Source: CAZLIC01 sp964559535 (lineage in GTDB: Bacteria; Pseudomonadota; Alphaproteobacteria; Rhodobacterales; Rhodobacteraceae). From it: a stretch of 64,000 bases of DNA. The stretch lies in assembly GCA_964559535.1 (NCBI GenBank), contig CAZLIC010000004.1:39705-103704 (forward strand), given 5' to 3'. This document shows, piece by piece, positions 34,728 to 43,235 of the stretch; position 1 is the stretch's first letter, and each line of letters starts with the position of its first letter. The notes under the pieces were generated by a model. That model saw nothing but the letters and a program-made list of their open reading frames with translations, ran no database searches and was not told where the DNA came from. Position numbers and translations under genes: made by a program.

Positions 34728-35899
34728 GCGCGCAGCATCCTCTTTATTATCCGTCCCATCCCCGCGCCCGCTCCTGCGCGGGGGGCGCGGTCCCGGTACT
34801 TCTTGCGCCTCTGGTGTTCCTCCTCCTTTCGACCGAGGCCGGGGCGCAGGGAGTGCCGGTGATCGACGGTCAGTCGAGCGTGCTCCATCTTGAGGAAGTC
34901 ACACGCGAAACCGCGCTGCGCGGGGAGTTGGAAACCAACTCCGCCAAACGCGATGAGATTTCCCGGCTGCATGACGAACAGATCGCAGCTCTCGATGCGA
35001 CCCTGGCTCTTCTGACCGGGGCCACGCCCTTCATCGGCGATCTCGAGGACATGCCCGGCGGGCTCGCCGCCTCGGAAGTCTACGCGATCGAGGATAACAA
35101 CCCCTATGCCGGGCGCCTCTTCGGCGATGCGCGGGTCACGATCGAGGAGATGATCATCGAGACGGCGCGGCGCTATGGCGGGCATCCCGCACTTGCACGC
35201 GCCGGGATCAATCCGGTCGAATTCCGCTGCTGGTTCCAGGGTCTCATCAAGCAGGAAAGCGGATTTTCCATCGGGGCGAAAAGCCCGGCGGCGGCCTTCG
35301 GGCTCACCCAGATCATTCCCGGCACCGCAGAATACCTCGGGATCTATCCGGCCTATTATGACGACCCGCAGCTGCAGCTCGACGGTGGCGCGCGTTATCT
35401 CCTCGAACAGCTCGACCGTTTCGGGTCCATGCCGCTGGCGCTGGCTGCCTATAATGCCGGGCCTGGGGCCGTGATCGAGTATGGCGGCATCCCACCCTAT
35501 CGGGAAACACAGGACTACGTCGTCCGGGTGACCGCCAACTACAACTCCTATGCAGCCAGGATCGATGGCGTCGACACCGTCGGCACGCTCGATCCGGCCG
35601 ATATGGTGATCGCGGAAAGCTCGAACATCGCCGACGCCGGTCTGCACTACGGCATGCATTCGAGCCTGATCCTCACCGAGTCCATGACGCGGCTGAAGGA
35701 GATCATCAGCCGCATTCCGACCACGGCCTCGACCAAGGAGGCGATGGATCTCAACACTTATGCCAGGGCCGAGGTGACCCGTATCGCCTATGTGCTCCAG
35801 CGATTGGCGGCCGTCCGGGTGAAGGTCGAGCATGCCCGCTACGCCCTCCTCCTCCAGGCCTATGCCGAAGATGAACTGTTCCTAGTCGTGAAGGATTGA
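34718..35899 (+). CDS. SLT lytic transglycosylase within a VirB5-like scaffold
   Basis: A 393-residue exported protein. After a signal region (about 25-43) comes GVPVID (45-50), the same motif as at the mature N-terminus of the next gene. The SLT domain lies at about 145-280 with catalytic E180 (KQESGF), AAFGLTQIIPGTA and LALAAYNAGP. The C-terminal part (about 310-393) has IPTTASTKEAMDLNT followed by a long helix; VirB5 downstream has IPETDGLKEAIDLNT at the equivalent place. The protein therefore looks like a VirB5-type protein carrying an inserted muramidase. It may place cell-wall cutting at the pilus tip or channel. The fusion reading is mine. Confidence 0.78.
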   Translation: MRLSAQHPLYYPSHPRARSCAGGAVPVLLAPLVFLLLSTEAGAQGVPVIDGQSSVLHLEEVTRETALRGELETNSAKRDEISRLHDEQIAALDATLALLTGATPFIGDLEDMPGGLAASEVYAIEDNNPYAGRLFGDARVTIEEMIIETARRYGGHPALARAGINPVEFRCWFQGLIKQESGFSIGAKSPAAAFGLTQIIPGTAEYLGIYPAYYDDPQLQLDGGARYLLEQLDRFGSMPLALAAYNAGPGAVIEYGGIPPYRETQDYVVRVTANYNSYAARIDGVDTVGTLDPADMVIAESSNIADAGLHYGMHSSLILTESMTRLKEIISRIPTTASTKEAMDLNTYARAEVTRIAYVLQRLAAVRVKVEHARYALLLQAYAEDELFLVVKD

Positions 35900-35903
35900 C
35901 CCC

Positions 35904-36689
35904 ATGCGCCGCACGCTCTTGATTGCCGCCCTTCTGATTTCGACCGCCGGTGCGCCTGGCTCAACCCTCGCACAGGGCGTGCCGACGATCGACACCACCA
36001 ACCTCGCCAAGCTCATCGAGGTCCTCGCCGAAGCGAAGCTGCAGCTGAAGGAGATGATCGCGCAGAATCTCAAGCTCGATGACCAGATCCTGAAGCAACT
36101 CGAACAAATCCGCCTTCTCGGCGATCAGCTCGTGGCCCTCAGAGAAAGCCTCGACATCCTGAAGCTGGAATTCGATCCGGAGAACTTCCTGCGTGACATC
36201 CTGCCGGACTTTTCGGAACTGACCTCCGCCGTCGAGGCCGCGAAATCCGGCGATTGGGAGTCGGTCCTGACCTCCGGGACGGTCGGCGGCGGGTCGGTCA
36301 GCGCCCATGTCGACCGCTTCTTCGAGGATGCCGGGCTGGATCGCACGACCGTCGATGGTCTCGCTTCGAGCGAGGACCCGGCCGCCGCGCGGATCGGGAC
36401 CGCCGCCAACACCGCCGCCTTCCTCTCCGTCGCCGCCGAAGCCTCGGCCGAGGATGCGACGGAAAGCCTTGAACGTGTCGACCGGCTCGTCGCCACCATC
36501 CCGGAAACCGACGGGCTCAAGGAGGCGATCGATCTCAACACCCGTGTGACGGCGGAACTCGCCATCGCGCTTGCCAACATCTGGTCGATGGAAGCTGCCC
36601 AGGTCGTCGGCATGGGCGAAGCCGGGGTTATGGATGCCGCGACTGCCGCCGAGGAACGGAAGTTCATCAAGGTTCTTGGGGACGAGTGA
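35904..36689 (+). CDS. virB5: VirB5-like minor pilin / pilus-tip protein
   Basis: A 261-residue exported protein. A signal peptide ends near TLAQ (residue 24), followed by GVPTIDTTN and a long amphipathic coiled region (about 33-90) as in P-type VirB5/TrbJ proteins. The C-terminal half has KEAIDLNTRVTAELA (206-220), also found in the preceding hybrid protein. It starts four bases after that gene's stop. VirB5 proteins sit at the pilus tip and help contact recipients. It overlaps the next gene by one base. Confidence 0.75.
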   Translation: MRRTLLIAALLISTAGAPGSTLAQGVPTIDTTNLAKLIEVLAEAKLQLKEMIAQNLKLDDQILKQLEQIRLLGDQLVALRESLDILKLEFDPENFLRDILPDFSELTSAVEAAKSGDWESVLTSGTVGGGSVSAHVDRFFEDAGLDRTTVDGLASSEDPAAARIGTAANTAAFLSVAAEASAEDATESLERVDRLVATIPETDGLKEAIDLNTRVTAELAIALANIWSMEAAQVVGMGEAGVMDAATAAEERKFIKVLGDE

Positions 36690-37174
36690 TGGCGGGACGG
36701 TTTGCCGGGAAGAGGGAAAAGAGCTTGGAGGTGGTGGTCGTTGCGACGATCATCGCCTTCGCGGTGCCTGCACCCGCGATGGCTGAGACGACGGAGCAGG
36801 ACTTTCTGCACGTGGCGCCCCTGCCGGAAGGGATCGAGACCGTCGAGCCGATCCCGGGCGCGGTGAATACCCGGTTCCAGGACTGTGAGGCCGTCTGGCC
36901 CGAGGGCTATCGGGCCTGGCTTGCGGAGAGCGTCGCCGAAGAGGGTCATGCCCGGAAACGCGACATCTACAGCTGGCTTCGTGCCTGGCAGGCTTTCGAG
37001 GCGAAGGATTGTGGTTGCACAGGCAAGGTCGCACCTTGGGAAGACGTGGACCGCGTCTACGAAGCACTCAAGCAGGCCCATGGCCGCGTCGAGATCATGC
37101 ACACCGCCGCCTTCGCCTCCCAGGCGGACACTCTGACGGCGGCCGTCGAGCAGATGTGCGGAGGTCCCTTCTGA
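36689..37174 (+). CDS. Exported T4SS-associated protein, unknown function
   Basis: A 161-residue protein with an N-terminal hydrophobic signal (about 14-31, ending PAMAE). The mature region has cysteines in FQDCEAVWPEGY, KDCGCTGKV and EQMCGGPF, possibly two disulfides, and aromatic helices (YSWLRAWQAFEA). ATG 36689 overlaps the VirB5 stop by one base. The gene lies between virB5 and virB6, where entry-exclusion or lipoprotein genes are often found, but no lipobox is seen. Family not recognised. Confidence 0.65.
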   Translation: MAGRFAGKREKSLEVVVVATIIAFAVPAPAMAETTEQDFLHVAPLPEGIETVEPIPGAVNTRFQDCEAVWPEGYRAWLAESVAEEGHARKRDIYSWLRAWQAFEAKDCGCTGKVAPWEDVDRVYEALKQAHGRVEIMHTAAFASQADTLTAAVEQMCGGPF

Positions 37175-38178
37175 TGGATCTCGTCTCCGAGATGCTCGGC
37201 ATGCTCGATGCGGCGATCTCGAACGCGGGGCGCACCTTCTTCGAGACGACCGCAGCGTCCGTGGGGCCGCTCTACACCGCCTTCCTCACGATCCTCCTGG
37301 TCCTCGTCGGGATCAACGCGGCCCTGAATGTCTACACGATCTCGATGCGCGATGCTTTTCAGCTCTCGGTCCGCATCGTGCTCGTTCTGATCTTCGGGCT
37401 GTCCTGGGCGAACTTCTCAACCCTCTACGAGGCGCTGTCTTCGGGTACCGGCAATCTCGCGCTCTCGTATTTCGGCGTGACGGGCGAAGCCTTAGCCGAG
37501 GGCGATACCTACACCGCGATGGACGGCTTCGCGCTCAAGATGGCGGAGAATGTCGACGCGGTGAGCCAAGCCCAGGGCTCGATCATGCGCGGCGTGATCG
37601 CGGCCCTCCTCTACGGTGTCCTCGCCTTGTTGATGGCCGCCTATGTCCTGATCGTCGCTTTCGCCAAGATCATGATCGCTTTCCTTCTCGGTCTCGCGCC
37701 CTTCGCGATCATGGCCACGATCTTCGAGCGCACAAAGAACCTTTTCGAAGCCTGGGCGTCCGCCCTGCTCGGCTATCTCCTCTATCCCATCGCGGCCGCC
37801 GCTATCATCGGCACAGTGATCACAGTCGCAAATGATGTGCACCGGGAAGCAGCCGAAGTGACGAACATCGGCGCGATCGTCGGCTTCCTCGTCATGTGCT
37901 TTGTCGGCTTCTTCGCACTCCGCGCCATCCCGCAAGCCGCAGCCAACATCACAGGCCAGATCAACCTGGCCCATATCGCGCCCGAAGCCCTGCGCGTGAC
38001 AGCACGGCCTCTGACCCGCGCCGGCGAGTTTGCCGCACCCCGGGCGCGCGAGTTCACCTCCGGGGTCCTCTCAGGCAAGACCTCGGGTCTCGCCGAGCGC
38101 GAACGCGACCGGAGCTATGCCGATCTCGGCCGTGCCACCCGAATGCGGCTCGAAAGCCTGATCAAGGCGCGCGGCTGA
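37174..38178 (+). CDS. virB6: VirB6-like inner-membrane channel protein
   Basis: A 334-residue polytopic protein with about six hydrophobic segments between residues 25 and 265. The central GVIAALLYGVLALLMAAYV and IMIAFLLGLAPFAIMATIF segments match the conserved TrbL/VirB6 core. A long hydrophilic C-terminus (about 275-334) probably lies in the cytoplasm. ATG 37174 overlaps the upstream stop by one base. VirB6 forms part of the inner-membrane passage for the DNA substrate. Confidence 0.87.
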   Translation: MDLVSEMLGMLDAAISNAGRTFFETTAASVGPLYTAFLTILLVLVGINAALNVYTISMRDAFQLSVRIVLVLIFGLSWANFSTLYEALSSGTGNLALSYFGVTGEALAEGDTYTAMDGFALKMAENVDAVSQAQGSIMRGVIAALLYGVLALLMAAYVLIVAFAKIMIAFLLGLAPFAIMATIFERTKNLFEAWASALLGYLLYPIAAAAIIGTVITVANDVHREAAEVTNIGAIVGFLVMCFVGFFALRAIPQAAANITGQINLAHIAPEALRVTARPLTRAGEFAAPRAREFTSGVLSGKTSGLAERERDRSYADLGRATRMRLESLIKARG

Positions 38179-38206
38179 TCCCATCCCTCACACCCGAAGA
38201 ATCCCG

Positions 38207-38908
38207 ATGACAACCGAACGACACGACGCCCTGCACAACCACGCCCCGCGCACACTCCTCGAAGAGGAGATAGCCTTCGGAATCAGACGCCGCGAGCGCT
38301 TCGCCTGGACCATCGCCTTCGGAGGCACGCTCATCGGGCTTCTCGGCATTACGGCCGTGGTCCTCGTCCTGCCCCTGAAGGAGACCGAGGCGTTTCTGAC
38401 CATCGTCGACAAGGACACGGGCGTCGCGGAACGGGTGGTGTCGGTCGAGCGCGCGGGGATCGACCAGGCAGAGGGGATCAAGCAGGCGCTCCTTTATTCC
38501 TACGTGATCGACCGGGAGACCTTCGATGCCCATGACAACGAGGCACGTATCCTGAACGTCTACACCCGCTCGGTCGAAGCGGCGCGGACCTCGCTCACCG
38601 AACTCTGGTCCGAGGCCAACCCGAACTATCCGCCCAACGTCTATGGCGCGAACGCCAAGGCCACCGTGAAGGTGACCTCTATCACACCGATCAGCGAGTC
38701 TGTTTCTGGGGCGACCTACCAGGTCCGCTACGTGAAGACGCTGCTCAGGACCGGCGATCCGCCGCTCGAGGGCAAGTTCTACGCCACCGTCACCTTCCGT
38801 TTCAGCCCGTCGCGTCAGAGCGCGATCACCCTCGTCTGGGAGAACCCCACCGGGTTCCTCGTGACCGATTACCGCGTCACCGCGGAAACTTTCGAGGCCG
38901 CCAATTGA
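38207..38908 (+). CDS. virB8: VirB8-like assembly factor
   Basis: A 233-residue bitopic protein: short cytoplasmic N-terminus, one membrane helix (about 37-60) and a periplasmic NTF2-like domain with YSYVIDRETFD, NARILNVYTRS and TYQVRYVKTL. This is the VirB8 pattern. It nucleates assembly of the core complex. The stop overlaps the TTG start of VirB9. A gap of 28 bases separates it from virB6. Confidence 0.9.
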   Translation: MTTERHDALHNHAPRTLLEEEIAFGIRRRERFAWTIAFGGTLIGLLGITAVVLVLPLKETEAFLTIVDKDTGVAERVVSVERAGIDQAEGIKQALLYSYVIDRETFDAHDNEARILNVYTRSVEAARTSLTELWSEANPNYPPNVYGANAKATVKVTSITPISESVSGATYQVRYVKTLLRTGDPPLEGKFYATVTFRFSPSRQSAITLVWENPTGFLVTDYRVTAETFEAAN

Positions 38909-39633
38909 TCAATCCCCCTTGCCCCAGCCAACCAAAACGCTGCCGCTGCGCGGCTCTGACCGCCGCCGCCCTCGCCGCTGCCCTCCTCTTCCCGAAAGCC
39001 CTTTCTGCCGAGGTCTCCCCCTCCCCCGGCAGCCATGATGCAAGGGTCACCTATACGACCTATCGCGAGGGCCAAGTCTATCGGATCCGCACGCGGCTGA
39101 AGACGGTGACCCTTTTCGAGCTCGGGGACGGAGAACGCATCCAGTCGGTGGCGATCGGTGATCTCGAAAGCTTCAAGGTCGACAAGCTCGAACGCCCCAA
39201 TCTCTTCATCCTGAAACCCGTCGTCGCCGGAGCCGCAACCAACGTCACTGTCGAGACCAACCGCCACATCTACTTTCTCTATGTACAGGAGGTCTCGCGC
39301 GGCGAGCCGATGTATTCGGTCAAATTCACCGTGCCGGGACAGCGCGCTGCCGCCGCATCGGAGATTCCTCCCGGGACACCTCTGACCTATCGCATCCTGA
39401 AGCGCCGCGATCTGCCGGACTTCGCGCCGCTCTCGATCATCGATGACGGACGAAAGGTCACTTTCACGATCCCGCCCGACGCACCGATGCCGACCGTATT
39501 CCGCGCCGACGAGAGCGGCCGCGAGACTTCGATCAACGCCCGCGTCGATGGTACGCGCATCACCGTGACGAGCCGTTCGGCCCGCTACGTCTTGCGCTAC
39601 GGCGATGCGTATCTTTGCATCGAGGGCGAGTGA
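38905..39633 (+). CDS. virB9: VirB9-like outer-membrane core protein
   Basis: A 242-residue periplasmic protein with a signal peptide (hydrophobic 16-34, ALSAEVS). The N-terminal domain holds VTLFELGDGERIQSVAIGD, the C-terminal beta-sandwich has YRILKRRDLPDFAPLSIIDDGRKVTF and ends in RYVLRYGDAYLCI, both characteristic of VirB9/CagX. The likely start is TTG 38905, overlapping the VirB8 stop (TTGA); no ATG is available nearby. It builds the outer ring with VirB10. Confidence 0.9.
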   Translation: MINPPCPSQPKRCRCAALTAAALAAALLFPKALSAEVSPSPGSHDARVTYTTYREGQVYRIRTRLKTVTLFELGDGERIQSVAIGDLESFKVDKLERPNLFILKPVVAGAATNVTVETNRHIYFLYVQEVSRGEPMYSVKFTVPGQRAAAASEIPPGTPLTYRILKRRDLPDFAPLSIIDDGRKVTFTIPPDAPMPTVFRADESGRETSINARVDGTRITVTSRSARYVLRYGDAYLCIEGE

Positions 39634-39634
39634 G

Positions 39635-40942
39635 ATGGCGGAGACCCCCGATCAGGAAGCTCGCCTCACCGCCCGTCTTGAGGCATTGAAAGGACCCGGG
39701 AAGCGGAAACGCGGGGTGAACCCCTTCGTCCTCTCCGCCGTGACCGGCGTTGCGGGTCTCGGGATCGGCGCCTGGCTCGTGGCCTTTGCGCCCGAGCCCG
39801 GGCCAGAGGAAGGCCTGCCCGCGAGCACGGCCACCGAGTTCCAGGAGGATGCTGGTCTCGACGGGTTCCGCATCCGCGAGGATGAAGCCCCTGCCCTGCC
39901 CCAGGCTGCGCCGACGGCAGAAGGCCCGGAACTTGCTCGTTTGCGGGAGACCGTCTCGGGGCTTGAGGCCGAGCTCGCGCGCCTCCGCGCCAACCCGGAG
40001 ACGGTGACCGTCGCGGACGAGGAAGCTCTCGCGGCCCTTCAAGCACGCATCGACGAGGTCGAGGCCGCCTCGGCCGCCCGCGAAGCTACCCTCCGGGACG
40101 CCGAACTCGAGAACGAGCGCTTGCGCGCGCAGATCGAGGCGGGCGCACTCTTGGCAGATGAGGAGTCCGCCGCACGCGAGGCGGCGGCGCGGCGCGAGGA
40201 GGAACTCGCGCGCAAGCGAGCCGAAGCCGAGGCGCTCGAGACGGCGCGGGTGAATTCGGACATGGTCGCGTTCCGGGATGGGGCCACTGGCGGTGGCGAG
40301 GACAGTACGACCGCGCGCGAGGCGACGGGCGACGCGGCATTCCTTCGCGAAGGCGCGGGACGCGCGGAGGTCCGGACCGCCGAGATCATCGCGAACCCGG
40401 GGTCCACCCTCATGCAGGGCACGCTGATCGAGGCCGCGCTCGAAACCGCGATCTCGACCGATCTTTCCGGCAACGTCGTGGCCCAGGTCAGCCATGACGT
40501 CTGGTCCTTCGACATGTTCCGCGTCCTCGTGCCCCGTGGCTCGAAGCTCTACGGGCGCTATGACAGTGAGACCGACCTCGGGCAGCGTCGCGTTCTCATC
40601 GTCTGGGATCGGCTCGTCACGCCTGACGGGCAATCGGTCGAACTCGCCGCTTTTGGCACCGATGCAGTCGGCCGTTCGGGATTGCCCGGGAAGGTGCGGA
40701 CGCATTTCCTGGAGCGCTTCGGGTCGGCGGCGCTGATCTCGATCATCGGTGCCGCTCCGGCGGTCGCGGCAGCCAAGATCGAAGACGAGGATGTAGCGGA
40801 CGCTGTCGAGGATGTGGGCGACGGTTTCGCTGAAAGTCTTGGCACCGTGCTCGGTGACTATCTGACCATCGCGCCGACAATCTACGTGAACCAGGGCACT
40901 GTCGTCCTAATCCGGGTCGATGCCGACATCGAGCTCTATTGA
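39635..40942 (+). CDS. virB10: VirB10-like core-complex protein
   Basis: A 435-residue protein: cytoplasmic N-terminus, one membrane helix (about 31-51), a coiled-coil periplasmic region rich in Glu/Arg/Ala (about 90-210) and the TrbI/VirB10 C-terminal domain (LMQGTLIEAALETAIST, YDSETDLGQRRVLIVWDRL, NQGTVVLIRVDADIELY). ATG 39635 lies one base after the VirB9 stop. It spans the periplasm and links inner-membrane energy to outer-pore gating. The usual proline-rich zone is replaced mostly by coiled coil. Confidence 0.92.
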   Translation: MAETPDQEARLTARLEALKGPGKRKRGVNPFVLSAVTGVAGLGIGAWLVAFAPEPGPEEGLPASTATEFQEDAGLDGFRIREDEAPALPQAAPTAEGPELARLRETVSGLEAELARLRANPETVTVADEEALAALQARIDEVEAASAAREATLRDAELENERLRAQIEAGALLADEESAAREAAARREEELARKRAEAEALETARVNSDMVAFRDGATGGGEDSTTAREATGDAAFLREGAGRAEVRTAEIIANPGSTLMQGTLIEAALETAISTDLSGNVVAQVSHDVWSFDMFRVLVPRGSKLYGRYDSETDLGQRRVLIVWDRLVTPDGQSVELAAFGTDAVGRSGLPGKVRTHFLERFGSAALISIIGAAPAVAAAKIEDEDVADAVEDVGDGFAESLGTVLGDYLTIAPTIYVNQGTVVLIRVDADIELY

Positions 40943-40950
40943 GGCGGCAT

Positions 40951-41982
40951 ATGATGAGCTATCTCGCAACCTATCTCGGCCGTCTCGATCCGGTGCTGCT
41001 CGACCCCACCGTGATCGAGGTCGCGATCCTGCCCGATGGCACCGTCTGGGCCGAGCGTGCCGGCGACACCCACATGGCCCCCGCCCCGAAATCCGCCCTG
41101 CCGCGTGAGCAAGTCCGCGATCTCGCGGCCCAAATCGCGAACTCGACCAACAACCGCTTCACCGAGACCTCGCCCCTCGTTTCGGCCACCGTCACTTATC
41201 AGGGCCTCTCGCTCCGCGCCCAGATCGTCGGCACCCCGGCTTCGCCCACCGGCACCACTCTCTCTTTCCGGGTCTTCCGCCCGGAGGTCCAGACCGCGCC
41301 CCGCACCTTCGAGTTCCTGCGGCGCGGTGCCGGGAACAGTGACGACGAGCGCCGCAAGCTGGTGGCCGAAGTAGTCGAGGCCGGTCGAATCGCCAGCGTC
41401 GACGCCCTCCTGAAACTCCTCGTCGCACATCGCCTCAACGTCATCGTCTCGGGCGGTACCTCGACCGGCAAGACCGAACTTGGGCGGCGGCTTCTCGAGC
41501 TGGTTCATGACGACGAGCGGATCATAACCATCGAGGATTCCCTCGAACTCCGTCCACGCCAGCGTAACTCCGTCTGCCTTCTCGCCTCCCGGGAAGAAGG
41601 CACCGAGCGTTCTGCCAATCATCTCCTGCAGGCAACCCTGCGCCTGCGGCCCGACCGGATCATCCTCGGCGAACTGCGCGGGCTCGAGGCCGCGACCTTT
41701 CTCGATGCGATCAACACCGGGCATGCCGGGTCCTTCACCACCATCCATGCCCAGAGCGCCCGCAAGGCGCTCGACCGGCTCGCCCTCCTCGTCATGGCCT
41801 CGGGCACAAGGCTCGGCTATGCCGAGGTCATCCGCTATCTTGAGGGGTCGATCGACGTCATCGTGCAGATGGGGCGGGACGGAGAAAAGCGCGGGGTGGT
41901 GGAGGTCTGGGTACCGAGTGGGGACCGGCCAGAGGGTACTTCGATACTCGACGGCCCGGCCGGAGCCAGGAGGTCCGCGTGA
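40951..41982 (+). CDS. virB11: VirB11-like hexameric ATPase
   Basis: A 343-residue secretion ATPase of the GspE/VirB11 group. It has Walker A GGTSTGKTE, the Asp box ITIEDSLEL, Walker B-type LRLRPDRIILGELRG and the His box in GHAGSFTTIHAQ. GAGGCGG precedes ATG 40951; a TTG at 40939 is a poorer start. It switches the machine between pilus making and substrate transfer at the cytoplasmic membrane. The stop overlaps the next gene start (GTGA). Confidence 0.92.
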   Translation: MMSYLATYLGRLDPVLLDPTVIEVAILPDGTVWAERAGDTHMAPAPKSALPREQVRDLAAQIANSTNNRFTETSPLVSATVTYQGLSLRAQIVGTPASPTGTTLSFRVFRPEVQTAPRTFEFLRRGAGNSDDERRKLVAEVVEAGRIASVDALLKLLVAHRLNVIVSGGTSTGKTELGRRLLELVHDDERIITIEDSLELRPRQRNSVCLLASREEGTERSANHLLQATLRLRPDRIILGELRGLEAATFLDAINTGHAGSFTTIHAQSARKALDRLALLVMASGTRLGYAEVIRYLEGSIDVIVQMGRDGEKRGVVEVWVPSGDRPEGTSILDGPAGARRSA

Positions 41983-42629
41983 CGTCGGATGCAGATTCAC
42001 CAGATGAACCAAAACAGGGCGCGAAACCCCGCGAGGAGTTTTCGGTCTATTCCAGCGTTTCGGGGCGAGCCGAGACCTTTGAGGATGCGCGAGAGGCCGG
42101 TCGGGCGTTCTTCCTGGCCGATCCGGCCGAACGGCCGAGCGTGACACACCACGACGGGAATAGCACCCGGACGATGGCACGGACGGAGATCCACGGCCTT
42201 CATCCGGGCGGTGAGTTGAAGTATTTCAAGAGCCTGCCGTCGTCGCATGCGCCGGATGGTGCATTTCGGGAGGGGTTTGTGGAGGCTATGGAGACGTCGT
42301 TGACGGAACGGCTTGGACAGATCGCCGCATTGAAGGGGTCTGCTCATGCTGCCCGCGTCGACAATAGGTTGGTCGATGACCTCGGGGCCTTCGCCTACAG
42401 AGCACCCGAAAAGGCTGCGCAGCTTTGGGTGGGCCATAGCTCCGAACCACCTTTCGGGCCAGTGCTCAGGACGGTCGTGGACGCATTTGCCATCGGGCTC
42501 AACCGTGGTGCGGTCGACGGCAGGGCAGCGGATGGGGAGACTTCGCCTCCTTCCCAAAAACCTTCAGAACATAAGCTGGCAGCCAACGGCTCAAGAGTCA
42601 GCAGACAATCAAGAGATCGGGAGCGTTGA
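41979..42629 (+). CDS. Conserved-looking hypothetical protein after virB11
   Basis: A 216-residue soluble protein with GTG start overlapping the VirB11 stop. The first part has EEFSVYSSVSGRAETFEDA and FFLADPAERPSV, the middle TEIHGLHPGGELKYFKSLP and a helical segment before a lysine/serine-rich tail. I do not recognise the family. Coupling to virB11 argues for a role in transfer or its regulation. The last 40 codons become less GC-rich, at the edge of the cargo island. Confidence 0.65.
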   Translation: MTSDADSPDEPKQGAKPREEFSVYSSVSGRAETFEDAREAGRAFFLADPAERPSVTHHDGNSTRTMARTEIHGLHPGGELKYFKSLPSSHAPDGAFREGFVEAMETSLTERLGQIAALKGSAHAARVDNRLVDDLGAFAYRAPEKAAQLWVGHSSEPPFGPVLRTVVDAFAIGLNRGAVDGRAADGETSPPSQKPSEHKLAANGSRVSRQSRDRER

Positions 42630-42806
42630 GAACGATCCTTACCCAGAGAGGTTGATCGCCATCCATTCTCGATCTGCAGAACTTTTGAATTCGTGGCGTC
42701 CAACAGAGACCGGCGCGGCGCATCCTTGAATGATCGCAACAAGGGCATCCACAATCATTAACGAACTGAGTAGTTCAAATACCTGCTCACAGCCCTGCCT
42801 TGAGTT

Positions 42807-43235
42807 TTAACGTGAGCGCCGCCCTGTTAAGGCTGAGAGCAATTTTTTGACCAACGCCGAAAGAACCGTTGCGGTTCGTTGGAGCAACGAAGCTGGTTTC
42901 GCATTGTTTGCGACGTGGCGGGCAATCTGCGCCTGCATGATCCCGGTTGCTTTACTATCGGAAAAGGCGGGAAGCCGACGCACGTTGCCGGCACGAATTA
43001 CGTAGTGGGATTTACACGGCGCGTCGAACACACCGATGGACGGTTCGATGGTCGCGTAGCCTCCGTCATCCCAAACCTTGTGGCTATCTGGCACAATAAG
43101 GGTGATGCGATGACCACAGCCACAAGCGCAGAGCAACCCCGCCAGCTCAAACTCCTCAGTGTGGTAGACGACTCCCTCTTCCATCTGCTTTGGAATTCGG
43201 TCCACCAGTTGATAACGAAACCTCATTCGGCGCAC
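42807..43235 (-). CDS. DUF6527-like metal-binding protein of a Ubl operon
   Basis: A 142-residue protein. The likely zinc site is CACGCGH (C36, C38, C40, H42) plus C74 and H77 in DAPCKSHYVI; this CxCGCGH layout is that of DUF6527, a family found next to multiubiquitin and ThiF genes. The C-terminal third is basic and helical. The start lies 13 bases inside the end of the E1 gene, so the two are coupled. Biochemical role is not established; it may assist conjugation, recognition or removal of the Ubl. Confidence 0.72.
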   Translation of the reverse strand: MRRMRFRYQLVDRIPKQMEEGVVYHTEEFELAGLLCACGCGHRITLIVPDSHKVWDDGGYATIEPSIGVFDAPCKSHYVIRAGNVRRLPAFSDSKATGIMQAQIARHVANNAKPASLLQRTATVLSALVKKLLSALTGRRSR

